Origin: Planctomycetaceae bacterium
GTDB lineage: Bacteria > Planctomycetota > Planctomycetia > Gemmatales > Gemmataceae
Assembly (NCBI GenBank): GCA_013823135.1
Contig: PNLP01000050.1
Location: forward strand, 1 to 51,740
DNA: 51,740 bases
Direction: 5' to 3'
The notes under the pieces are model-generated. The model worked only from the letters and a program-made list of their open reading frames with translations, was not told the DNA's origin and made no database searches. A program made the translations under genes and the position numbers. Of this stretch, positions 34,417 to 42,617 are shown piece by piece. Within the stretch, counting starts at the first letter, position 1. Every line of letters begins with the position of its first letter.

Positions 34417-35871
34417 TTACCGCGGCTTCGGGGTCGCGTTGATGTGGCCCGCCGGGACCGGTTCGCGTGGGGCCGTCAGCCCGTCTACCAGCAGCAGGCC
34501 GCGGACCTCGACCTCGGCCCGGCGGAACTGCGTCAGGGACTTGTTGTACTCCTCGTTCAGTTGGTACGCCGTCCGCCGGGCGACCAGCACTTGCGGGAAC
34601 GCCGCCCGCCGCGCTTTGAACTGTTCCTCGTACAACTCGACCGCCTTCTTGGCCTTCGGCAGCACCTGGTCGCGGAAGTTCTCCACCTGCTCCCGGCCTA
34701 TCTCGTAGCGAGTGAAAGCGTCGGCGAACCGCCGCTGAAGGTCAAGCGAGACCCGGGTTACCTCGGCTTGGGATCGGGCCAAGTCGGCAGCCGCCTGTTG
34801 AACCGTTCCCTGGTTCCGGTCGAACACCGGGATCGGGAGGGAGAGCACGACTTGCGCCGTCGGGTTCCGGGTCTCGTAGTTGTACCCGGCACCCCCACGA
34901 ACCGTCACGTTCGGGATCGGCTCCCGCCGCTCCCGCTGAAGCTGAGTTCGGTCCTGCTGCACTTTCGTCACCGCGAACGCCAGTTCCGGGCTGTCCTGGA
35001 GAAGCCGAGCCAACGCCTCGTCCCTGTTCAGCGCGGGGCCGTCCGGCTCCAACTGGCCGACGAGCGGTTGCATCGGGAGGTTCGGGACGCCGACCTGGGT
35101 GGCCAAGTGAACCCACTCCTGACGAAGCCGGGCCTCGGCATTGCGGACCGCGACCCGAGCCTGGGACGCCTCGACCTGGGCCTGGAGCAGGTCCTGGTGG
35201 TTCGCCTGGCCGAGGTTGAGAAGCTGCTCCGTGGTCTTCATCGCCTCCTCGGCGTTCTTCGCCAGCAGGCGTTCGTTCTCGACCGCCCGCTGGGCCACGA
35301 GGACGTCGAAGTACGCGGCGGTCAAGCCGTTGACCACCTTCAGCCGCTGGGCCTGGGCCTGGATCTCCGCGAGTTCGGCCTCCTGCTCGTACTTCATCCG
35401 ACTGAGCCGGAGTTTGCCGCCGGTTACGATCTGCTGCTGGAGGGAGAAGAACGTCCACTCCCCGGCCGTCCGATCGGCTCCGATCTGCTCCCCGATGATC
35501 CCGGCCGTCGGGTTGAACGGGAGCCCGGCCTGGAGGGCCTTCCCGCGGGCCGCGTCGATGAACGTAGCCGCCTGGACGAGCGTGGGGTTGTGCGCGAGAG
35601 CGAGTTGCTCGAGGTCGGTGACAGTGAGCGGGCCGGCGGCTGGTGTGGCCTGGGCAACCTGGGCGGCGGTGACGACGTCAGGCGTCGCGGTCGGCATCAG
35701 CGAAGCGGCCGCCTGGGTGAGGCCGGGGGCGTCACCGGACGCCGTCCGCGGCCTGACGAGCTGAGGGGTCGGTGTCGCGGGTGGCGGGCTGGCGGTCTGG
35801 CACCCGCACACCCCGCTCGCCGAAAGCGAAACGCCGAAGACGAAAGCGCGAGCGCCGGCAATGGCACGCAT
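34417..35871 (-). CDS. TolC/CusC-family outer-membrane efflux lipoprotein
   Basis: A 484-residue outer-membrane factor. The N-terminus ends in ASGVCGCQT, consistent with a lipobox. Two repeated halves follow, with the long heptad-rich helices of the family (for example QRLKVVNGLTAAYFDVLVAQ and EIGREQVENFRDQVL) and Pro/Gln-rich strand segments (NPTAQVVLSLPIPVFDRNQG). It would form the trimeric exit duct for the RND pump encoded at 40364-46178, although it is on the other strand about 4.5 kb away. ATG 35871 has GGGGG upstream. Confidence 0.87.
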   Translation of the reverse strand: MRAIAGARAFVFGVSLSASGVCGCQTASPPPATPTPQLVRPRTASGDAPGLTQAAASLMPTATPDVVTAAQVAQATPAAGPLTVTDLEQLALAHNPTLVQAATFIDAARGKALQAGLPFNPTAGIIGEQIGADRTAGEWTFFSLQQQIVTGGKLRLSRMKYEQEAELAEIQAQAQRLKVVNGLTAAYFDVLVAQRAVENERLLAKNAEEAMKTTEQLLNLGQANHQDLLQAQVEASQARVAVRNAEARLRQEWVHLATQVGVPNLPMQPLVGQLEPDGPALNRDEALARLLQDSPELAFAVTKVQQDRTQLQRERREPIPNVTVRGGAGYNYETRNPTAQVVLSLPIPVFDRNQGTVQQAAADLARSQAEVTRVSLDLQRRFADAFTRYEIGREQVENFRDQVLPKAKKAVELYEEQFKARRAAFPQVLVARRTAYQLNEEYNKSLTQFRRAEVEVRGLLLVDGLTAPREPVPAGHINATPKPR

Positions 35872-36272
35872 CTGGTATCCCCCTAAGGCCCGTCAGGGCC
35901 GGTGAGCGCCCGCCAGCACTTCCGGTCGTTGCTATTCCATCGGTTTCGAGGGTTGCGCGGCTTGAACCCGACTGGCGTGGATATGCTGAAGAGGTCGAAG
36001 GAAGTGAATGGATGCATTGGGCAAGGTGAACCGGGCGCTACCGGCGCTACCGAACTGATCGAGTGTAACAATTCATGGCTCACAAAAACGGGGTGCATGT
36101 CGGTTTCGTGCGGCGCGACATTCCTCTCAGGGTGATCCTTCACCCGTTACCCGTTACCCGTTACCCGTTACCCGTTACCCATTCGTTACTATCCTTCGTT
36201 CAGTACTCGGGTAGACTCGTCGGGGCGTGAGAACCCAGTTCTGCCGACAGGCAAAAAGCAGGAGTGCATCCG
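35872..36272. other. Divergent intergenic region with heptamer tandem repeat
   Basis: About 400 bp between the divergent TolC-like gene and the 36273 gene. It must hold both promoters. A plus-strand frame at 35902-36135 has no protein character. The stretch includes the ACCCGTT tandem repeat (36142-36183). Confidence 0.4.
36142..36183. repeat. Heptanucleotide tandem repeat (ACCCGTT, six units)
   Basis: Five perfect ACCCGTT units (36142-36176) are followed by one variant ACCCATT (36177-36183). It lies about 90 bp upstream of the 36273 start, so a change in copy number could alter promoter spacing. Confidence 0.85.
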
Positions 36273-36953
36273 ATGAAGCGTAAACTGATGTTCGCGGGTG
36301 TGATCGCAACGTTCGCGCTGTCCGCGCAACACCCGGTAGCGGCTGACCCGCCCGCGCTCCCAATCCCGAAACCGCCTGCCGCGAAGGCCATCGACTGGAA
36401 GGACGATCCCGTCTGTCAGATGGTTTTCTTCGCTGTCCTCGAAGGGCTGTACCGGGACGGGGTGACCGATGACGTGGTCGAGTACATCGTCCCGAAGACG
36501 CCGAATCCCGAGAAAGACTCGTTGCGAAAGAATTTCATCCCCGAGTGCCCGATCTGCCATCCCGTGTACGAGGCGTTCGCGCTTTACCAGAGGCGACCGA
36601 ACTTCAAGGACGATGGCAAACGAAACGCGTTCGGGAAAGGAGAACTTTCTCCCGAAATCGTCAAAGCGTTCAAGAGCGACATTCTCCAAACCCGCGTCAA
36701 AGAGGGAATTCAACCGCTCGTCGGGAAGTACGTCGCGGCACACCTGGCCAAAATGAACCTGTCGGCGGAAGAGAAACAGGAGTGGAGCAAGAAGCTCATG
36801 GAACGGGTTGAGCAAGGAACATCGCTGTACAATAAATTCCGAGCTGGGGAAGGGAGACTTCTGGGCTGGAGCTTTTACGGAGGGTGCGGGGCATGCCTGG
36901 GCACTGCGGGTGCTTGCAAAACGGTTCTGGCTGAAAAGAAACCTGAGAAGTGA
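36273..36953 (+). CDS. Exported hypothetical protein with Cys pairs
   Basis: A 226-residue protein with a signal peptide ending near VAADP (about residue 25). It has cysteines in DPVCQM, PECPICHPV and, near the C-terminus, GGCGACLGTAGACK. The ECPIC motif and the C-terminal Cys cluster suggest metal or thiol chemistry. I do not recognise the family. The ATG at 36273 has AGGAG upstream; a GTG three codons before is the less likely start. It is the first plus-strand gene of the RND region. Confidence 0.65.
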   Translation: MKRKLMFAGVIATFALSAQHPVAADPPALPIPKPPAAKAIDWKDDPVCQMVFFAVLEGLYRDGVTDDVVEYIVPKTPNPEKDSLRKNFIPECPICHPVYEAFALYQRRPNFKDDGKRNAFGKGELSPEIVKAFKSDILQTRVKEGIQPLVGKYVAAHLAKMNLSAEEKQEWSKKLMERVEQGTSLYNKFRAGEGRLLGWSFYGGCGACLGTAGACKTVLAEKKPEK

Positions 36954-37057
36954 AACGCGACTTTTCAGATTTCAGATGACCTTGATACTTGACCGCGCCG
37001 ATAGTATGTATACGGTCGATGAGCCATGCTCACCTGTGGTTTCGGAGTTTGCTCCCA

Positions 37058-37525
37058 ATGTTGCGGCTGGCGTTAACCTACCAACTGATTCTCGCCGTGG
37101 CGGTGGGGCCTTGGCTCTGCTGCTGCTCGGCCGGGAGAATGTTGGCAGCCACGCCACCACCCCATAACACTCCGGCTTCCTCGGTCGATGGTGCACCCAG
37201 CGAACGGGTTTCGCACTCGTGTTGCTCGCACAAACACCAATCCCCGGCCGAGAAATCCGCCCCGTCGAAGCCCGGTCAGCCGAAAGACAAGTGCCCGTGT
37301 AAGGACGGTTCGGACAAGGCGGCCACGACCCAGGCCGAATCGGCTCAGCCCGACGTCTCGACCTTCCTGCGAATTCTGACGTTCGACGACCACCCGTCGT
37401 TCGCTCACTCGGGCGTCAAAGCCCTCGCCTATTGCACCCGCGATCTCGACTGTCGATGGGGCGGTGGGCACCCACTTCTCACCACCGCCGAACTCCTCTA
37501 CACGCACCACAACCTGCGCTGTTAG
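37058..37525 (+). CDS. Exported cysteine-rich protein, paralogue of the 16975 gene
   Basis: A 155-residue protein: signal peptide (MLRLALTYQLILAVAVGPW) then LCCC, a His/Cys/Lys-rich centre (SHSCCSHKHQSPAEK and DKCPCKDGSD) and the conserved C-terminus LLYTHHNLRC. The same layout is seen in the 16975 gene (PWVCCC at the start, LYCHHALRC at the end). The function is unknown; a periplasmic metal-binding role is inferred from residues and context. GGAG precedes ATG 37058. Confidence 0.65.
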   Translation: MLRLALTYQLILAVAVGPWLCCCSAGRMLAATPPPHNTPASSVDGAPSERVSHSCCSHKHQSPAEKSAPSKPGQPKDKCPCKDGSDKAATTQAESAQPDVSTFLRILTFDDHPSFAHSGVKALAYCTRDLDCRWGGGHPLLTTAELLYTHHNLRC

Positions 37526-37735
37526 TCCATTCCTCCTCACGTCGCATTCCTCGCCCCGCGGCGTGACGTGAGCCGTCGTCGGCCGTTCGGTCAGACGTCA
37601 TTCCATTCGTGTTTTCACCTGTCTCGCCTGCCACGATTTCATCGTGTCTCGGCGAGCATCCGACCCTTCCGTTCCCAGCACCATCCGCGGACGCGGGTTT
37701 GACCACCCGCGTACCCCGGTCACAGGGGATTCCCC

Positions 37736-38287
37736 ATGATGCGCACGTTGATGGTTCCTGGCAGTCTCGGGGCGGCCGTTGTTGTGCTGGCCCTGGTCGG
37801 GTGCAACAAGGCCCACCCCACGGGTGCCACACCGCACGCCGATGCCCACAGCAAAACCGACGGTGGCAAGAAGGACGACCACGGTGCCCACAAGGCCGTC
37901 GATGGCAAGAAGGACGACCACGCCCACAAGCCCGGTCCGCACGGCGGAATGATCGTTTCGCTCGGCAAGGACAGCTACCACGCCGAGGTCGTGTTCGTGA
38001 AAGGCGAGAAGGTCCAACTGTACATGCTCGGCAAGGACGAGACCCAGACCCAGTCCCTCGACGTGCAGGATCTGGCCGGGTTCGTCACCCCCGAGGGGGC
38101 GACGGAACCGGTCGCGGTGGCGTTCAAGCCCGAGCCGCAGGCGGGCGACGCGAAGGGCAAGGCCTCCTTGTTCGTCGCCACCCTGCCGGAAGCGGCAGCC
38201 CACAAGAAGTTCAAGGTCACCATCAACAACATCACGATCGGCACCGAGCGGTTCCGGATCGAGTTCGCCAATGAGAAGGCCCACTAA
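37736..38287 (+). CDS. GPHGG-domain lipoprotein
   Basis: A 183-residue lipoprotein (lipobox LALVGC) with a His/Asp/Lys-rich stretch (residues about 35-65, repeated KKDDHGAH and KKDDHAHK), then GPHGGMIVSLGKDSYHAEV and a beta domain ending TIGTERFRIEF. It is closely similar to the first half of the next gene, so the pair arose by duplication. The His-rich segment and GPHGG motif suggest divalent or cuprous metal binding at the membrane surface, perhaps feeding the RND adaptor. AGGGG precedes the ATG. Confidence 0.72.
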   Translation: MMRTLMVPGSLGAAVVVLALVGCNKAHPTGATPHADAHSKTDGGKKDDHGAHKAVDGKKDDHAHKPGPHGGMIVSLGKDSYHAEVVFVKGEKVQLYMLGKDETQTQSLDVQDLAGFVTPEGATEPVAVAFKPEPQAGDAKGKASLFVATLPEAAAHKKFKVTINNITIGTERFRIEFANEKAH

Positions 38288-38403
38288 ACGCCACGCCCCC
38301 GACCCCGGTCGACGCGCGATGGACAGGACATTCCCGTTTTCAACGCCAGTCGTGCCGGCACCCGTGGGCGTGATCGCCCGCGTGCCCGGCACAGGAGGTT
38401 CTC

Positions 38404-39282
38404 ATGGTCCGCAAGCTCATCATCCTCGCGGGGATCGCGGTCGCGGTGGCGACGGCCGTCGTCGGTTGCAACAACGCACAGCCCCCGACCGAAAAGGCGG
38501 CCGGCCCGAACTCCCTCGCCAAGCCGCCGGGCGGCGAACACCGGGAGAAGGGTGGTTCGGCGAAGTCGGATGAGGATCACGGGCACAAGCCCGGCTCGCA
38601 CGGCGGGATCATCGTCTCGCTCGGCAAGGAAAGTTACCACGTCGAGGCGGTGTTCGAGAAGGGCCAGAAGGTCCGCCTCTACATGCTCGGCAAGGAGGAG
38701 ACCCGGGTCCAGGAGGTGGACGCCCAAGAGTTGGCCGGGTTCGTGACCCCCGAGGGATCGACGGACGCGGTCGCGGTGGCGTTCAAGCCCGATCCGCAGG
38801 CGGGCGACGCCAAGGGCAAGACCTCCCTGTTCGTCGCCATTTTGCCCGAGGAGTTGGCCGGCAAGAAGGTGCAGGTGACCGTCAACAACATCACCGTCGG
38901 CACCGAGCGATTCCGGATCGCGTTCGCCAACGAGGCGTCCGCCCACGCGGGGGAAGAGATGCCGGTCAAGAAGGGGACGGACGAGGAGCGGGCGCTTTTC
39001 CTCACGCCGGGCGGGCTTTACACCGCGGCCGACATCCGGGCGAACGGGAACACCGTCCCGACGGTGAAGTACAAGGGCGTCCGCGCGGCACACGACGACA
39101 ACCCGAAGGCGGGGCAGAAGATTTGCCCGATCTCCAAGACCCTGGCCAACCCGAAGTTCACCTGGGTCGTGGGCGGCAAGATCTACGAGTTCTGCTGCAT
39201 CCCGTGCATCGAGGAATTCTTGGCCAAGGCCAAGGAGAAGCCGGACGAGATCAAGGACCCGTCCGAGTACATCAAGAAGTGA
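38404..39282 (+). CDS. GPHGG-type lipoprotein with C-terminal YHS-like domain
   Basis: A 292-residue lipoprotein (lipobox AVVGC). The first domain (about 60-175) parallels the previous gene, with GSHGGIIVSLGKESYHVEAV and TVGTERFRIAF. The second (about 185-290) has ALFLTPGGLYTAADI, ICPISKTLANPKFTWVVGGK and FCCIPCIEEFLAKAKEKPDE, a YHS-like metal site with Cys, Cys-Cys and Cys. The two-domain plan is shared with the membrane-anchored gene at 17672. GGAGG-like sequence precedes ATG 38404. Confidence 0.72.
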   Translation: MVRKLIILAGIAVAVATAVVGCNNAQPPTEKAAGPNSLAKPPGGEHREKGGSAKSDEDHGHKPGSHGGIIVSLGKESYHVEAVFEKGQKVRLYMLGKEETRVQEVDAQELAGFVTPEGSTDAVAVAFKPDPQAGDAKGKTSLFVAILPEELAGKKVQVTVNNITVGTERFRIAFANEASAHAGEEMPVKKGTDEERALFLTPGGLYTAADIRANGNTVPTVKYKGVRAAHDDNPKAGQKICPISKTLANPKFTWVVGGKIYEFCCIPCIEEFLAKAKEKPDEIKDPSEYIKK

Positions 39283-39372
39283 CGCGGCGGATCGAAGATG
39301 ACGACTCGTCCGGCGCGGTCGGGAATGTCTCGACTGGGCCGGACGGTCCGAGTTCCAACCCAGAGGTGCTCC

Positions 39373-39750
39373 GTGGGTGAGAAGGCGCGTGTCGTGGCGA
39401 TCGTCGCCCTGTTGGCCGGCGGATTCGTCGCCTTGAAATACTCCGGGTACGGAGGCCACGGCTGTTGCGGGGCCGTCGACGCGGGCGGGGACAACTCGGA
39501 AGCCGTGAACGCCGTGCCGAACCAGGACGACGACGCGACGCTGATCGCATCCCAGCGATACTGTCCGGCCATGCCCGACTCCAAGCTCGGGGATATGGGG
39601 CCGCCCGTCAAGGTGATGGTGATCGGGAAGGACGGCGTCGAGAAGCCGGTGTTCGTCTGCTGCAAGAGCTGCAAGCGGAAGGCGATGGCCGACCCGGACA
39701 AGACCCTCGCCAGGGTGGCCGAGTGGAAGGCCGCCGGGGTCCCGCATTAA
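39373..39750 (+). CDS. Membrane-anchored YHS-like metal-binding protein
   Basis: A 125-residue protein with one N-terminal transmembrane helix (about residues 5-25), a Gly/Cys linker (GHGCCGA) and a YHS-like domain: RYCPAMPDSKLGDMGPPVKV, then VFVCCKSCKRKAMADPDKTL. The GTG at 39373, with AGAGG upstream, was chosen over a longer start at 39298 because it places the helix at the N-terminus. The same module occurs in the following gene and in the C-terminus of the 15206 protein. Confidence 0.65.
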   Translation: MGEKARVVAIVALLAGGFVALKYSGYGGHGCCGAVDAGGDNSEAVNAVPNQDDDATLIASQRYCPAMPDSKLGDMGPPVKVMVIGKDGVEKPVFVCCKSCKRKAMADPDKTLARVAEWKAAGVPH

Positions 39751-39825
39751 CGAAAAACGCCGGCGCACGCTCGCGTTCGGCGGAGTCGCGGCCCGACACC
39801 CGGGCCGGTCAAGGAGGACGTGGCT

Positions 39826-40200
39826 GTGACCAAGTGTTCGTTGTGGGTCGTGCTCGGCGGGGTGGTCGTCGCCCTGCTGGTGCCACTCGTCGCGGGTTGT
39901 TCGAGTCCCGGCGGGTGCCGAACGTGCCGGAAGGAGCCGGGCGTGCCGGCGCGTGCCTCGGCGGCAAATGCCGTCGTCGCCCCGTCCCCACCGCCCGGAA
40001 ACCCGACCACCGCGCCCCGGCCGTTCGGCGGGCAGAAGAACTGCCCGGTGACTGGCGAGGAACTCGGGTCGATGGGCAAACCCGTCGCCGTGACGGTGAA
40101 GGGCCAGACCGTTTACGTCTGCTGCCGCGGGTGCGCCGCCAAGGCTCAAGCGGACCCCGACAAGACGCTCGCCGCCGTCGCGGCCGAGTGGGCGCGGTAG
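39826..40200 (+). CDS. YHS-like metal-binding lipoprotein
   Basis: A 124-residue lipoprotein with lipobox LVAGC, Cys motif CRTCRKEP near the mature N-terminus, and a YHS-like domain: KNCPVTGEELGSMGKPVAVT, then VYVCCRGCAAKAQADPDKTL. GTG 39826 is taken as start because AAGGAGG (39811-39817) lies eight bases away. The alternative GTG at 39820 would be only two bases from it. It directly precedes the adaptor gene and probably presents metal to the pump. Confidence 0.7.
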   Translation: MTKCSLWVVLGGVVVALLVPLVAGCSSPGGCRTCRKEPGVPARASAANAVVAPSPPPGNPTTAPRPFGGQKNCPVTGEELGSMGKPVAVTVKGQTVYVCCRGCAAKAQADPDKTLAAVAAEWAR

Positions 40201-40363
40201 CCGCAGATCCTCGGCCGAGAGGCCGGGGAGCCTCGCGCCGTCCCGGGTTCTGGGTGTTCGTGCCCGCCAGCCGATGTCCGGACCCGGGCGGCCGGGGTTT
40301 GACCGAACTGAGTGGGGCGGAAACCCCGTCCGCCCGAACTTCAGGAACTTAAGGAGGCCGACC

Positions 40364-42604
40364 GTGACACCCGTTAAACGCGCCCGGGCGTTTGCCCGCA
40401 GTTGGTGGGTGGTACTATCGACCCTGACGGTGGGGGCGGCGGTGGTCATCGCCCACGAGGGGCACGCCCCGCTCCCGACGAAGGGTGCGGTGGCGGACCC
40501 CGAGACGGGAAGCCTGCTCCTGACCGCCGACGCCCGCTCGGCCGTCGATGTCGATACCGCCGTGGTCGATTCCCGGTCGGTTGAGGAGAAGGTGCTCGCC
40601 TATGCCACGGTCGCCGCGCCGTGGGGGAACCACGGGTACGTGACCGCCCAACTGCCCGGCCGGGTCACCCGCGTCGCCGTCACGCCGGGTCAGGCGGTCA
40701 AGGCCGGGGACGTCCTGGCCGAGGTCGAGAGCCTGGAACTCGACGCGCTCCAACTGGAACTCGCCTCGGCCCAGAACGACATCGCCCTGTCCGATAAGCT
40801 CGTGACCGAGCTGCGGAAATCGGCCGACCAGGGGGTGGTGTCGGGACAGGCCGTGATCGACGCCGAGAGCACGCTGGCACAACACAAGAACGCGCTCGCC
40901 GTGGCCCGCGTCAAGTGGCTCACCCTGGGCCTCCCGCCCGGGGGGCTCGACGAACTGTCCCGCACCCGGAAGCCCGTCCCCGGCCTGACCCTCCCGGTCC
41001 GCGCCCCGGTCGCCGGGGTGGTGGTCCACGCCGAGGTGACGGCCGGGAAGGTGGTCGACACGACCGAACACCTGGCCGAGGTGGTCGACCTCTCCACGGT
41101 CTCGGTCCGCGTCGGCGTCCTGGAGAAGGACCTGGGCCGGGTCCGGGTCGGTCAGCCGGTTGAACTCCACTTGGTCGCCTACCCCGGCGAGGTGTTCCGC
41201 ACCACGGTCAAGGCGAAGGGACAGTTCCTCGACCCGGTCACGAACGTGGCCGCGGTGTGGGCCGAACTGGAGAACCCGCCCGGTTCCGAGCCGCGCTTCC
41301 AGCCGGGCATGGCCGGGCAGGCGTTCGTCGTCGTCTCGGACGGGAAGCCCCGGCTGAACGTGCCCTCCGCGGCCGTTCTCCGGGAGGGGGCCGAGCGGTT
41401 CGTACTGGTCGAGGAGGCCAGCGGGGTCGGTGCGTCCGAGTACCGGAAGAAGTCGGTCGTCGTCGGGCAAGAGTCCGGCGGCCGGGCCGAGGTTCTCGGC
41501 GGCGGCATCTTCCCGGGGGACCGGGTGGTGACCCGAGGCGGGCACGAACTCGCCCCGTTCTTCGCGCCGACGGTCCTCCGGCTTTCCCCCGAGGCCGAGC
41601 GGACGATCGGACTGAAGGTCGAGCCCGCAACGGTGCGGGTCGTCGACGAGGTTCTGACCCTGGACGGCGTGGTCGAGGTGCCGCCGGCCAAGCGCGGCTT
41701 CGCGGCGTCCCAGCTCGCCGGCACGATCCGGACGATCCGGGCGGACCGCGGGCAGCAGGTGAAGCCCGGCGACGTGCTGGCCGAGGTCTACAGCCCCGAG
41801 CTGCTGACCATGCAGCAAGAGTTACTCAAGACCCACCTGGAAGCCGCCCTCGCCGAGACCACGCTCGCGAGCCTCCGCAAAATTCCCGGGGCCGCGGCCC
41901 AGACGCTCTGGAAGCTGGAGAGCCAGTTGAACGGGCTCCGGTCTCGCGGGGACGGGCTGAGGCGGAAGCTCTTGACCGCGGGGCTCACGCCGGACCACGT
42001 CGAGCGGCTCCTGACGAAGAACGAGATGCTCTCGGCGGTCCCGGTCCGGTCGCCGGTCACTGGCGTCGTGGTGAACTTCGACAAGGTGCTGGGGCAGGCG
42101 GTCGCGGCCCACGAGCCACTCTTCGAGGTCCACGACCTGTCCGCGCCGTGGGTCCGCGGGTTCGCCTCGGAACGGGACCTCGGGTCCGTCTCCCTCGGGC
42201 AGCCCGTGCGCGTGCGGCTCGTCGCCGACCCCGCGTTCGCGGGCACCGGCAAGGTGGTCCGCAGCAGCCGCACCGTCGGGGCCGACACCCGCTCGCTCGC
42301 GGTGTGGGTCGAACTCGACGGCGTGCTACCCGGGGGACTTCTCAACAACCAACTCGCCACCGTCACGGTCGTCCGAGGTTCCCGCCCGCCCGCGGTCGCG
42401 GTTCCGAAGTCGGCGGTGGTCGCGGACGGGTCGGCCGCGTTCGTCTTTGTCCGCGACCCGGACGGGACGTTCGCCCGCCGACCCGTCGACCTCGGCCGCT
42501 CCGACGACCGGTTCGTCGCCGTCACCCGGGGCCTGTCCGCGGGCGAGCCGGTGGCCGTCGCGGGGGCCGCCGAACTCATGACCGCCCACGCCTCACTCCG
42601 GTGA
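40364..42604 (+). CDS. RND efflux periplasmic adaptor with two fused adaptor units
   Basis: A 746-residue membrane-fusion protein, about twice the usual length. Unit 1 (about 50-420): APWGNHGYVTAQLPGRVTRV, VTPGQAVKAGDVLAEVESLE, an alpha-hairpin, then PVRAPVAGVVVHAEVTAGKV and a beta-barrel. Unit 2 (about 425-746): LDGVVEVPPAKRGFAASQLA, RADRGQQVKPGDVLAEVYSP, an alpha-hairpin, and PVRSPVTGVVVNFDKVLGQA. Each has the split biotinyl-lipoyl domain of CusB/CzcB-type adaptors. GTG 40364 follows a perfect AAGGAGG. It links the inner-membrane pump at 42618 to the TolC-like duct. Confidence 0.88.
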   Translation: MTPVKRARAFARSWWVVLSTLTVGAAVVIAHEGHAPLPTKGAVADPETGSLLLTADARSAVDVDTAVVDSRSVEEKVLAYATVAAPWGNHGYVTAQLPGRVTRVAVTPGQAVKAGDVLAEVESLELDALQLELASAQNDIALSDKLVTELRKSADQGVVSGQAVIDAESTLAQHKNALAVARVKWLTLGLPPGGLDELSRTRKPVPGLTLPVRAPVAGVVVHAEVTAGKVVDTTEHLAEVVDLSTVSVRVGVLEKDLGRVRVGQPVELHLVAYPGEVFRTTVKAKGQFLDPVTNVAAVWAELENPPGSEPRFQPGMAGQAFVVVSDGKPRLNVPSAAVLREGAERFVLVEEASGVGASEYRKKSVVVGQESGGRAEVLGGGIFPGDRVVTRGGHELAPFFAPTVLRLSPEAERTIGLKVEPATVRVVDEVLTLDGVVEVPPAKRGFAASQLAGTIRTIRADRGQQVKPGDVLAEVYSPELLTMQQELLKTHLEAALAETTLASLRKIPGAAAQTLWKLESQLNGLRSRGDGLRRKLLTAGLTPDHVERLLTKNEMLSAVPVRSPVTGVVVNFDKVLGQAVAAHEPLFEVHDLSAPWVRGFASERDLGSVSLGQPVRVRLVADPAFAGTGKVVRSSRTVGADTRSLAVWVELDGVLPGGLLNNQLATVTVVRGSRPPAVAVPKSAVVADGSAAFVFVRDPDGTFARRPVDLGRSDDRFVAVTRGLSAGEPVAVAGAAELMTAHASLR

Positions 42605-42617
42605 AAGGGACAGGGCC

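Noticed and set aside
38284..40449. Long minus-strand open frame opposite the GPHGG and YHS genes
   Set aside because: It is a shadow frame caused by high GC. The plus strand has signal peptides, lipoboxes and ribosome sites for each gene.
40415..41818. Minus-strand open frame opposite the adaptor gene
   Set aside because: It is a shadow frame without motifs. The plus-strand adaptor has clear lipoyl-type repeats and an ideal ribosome site.
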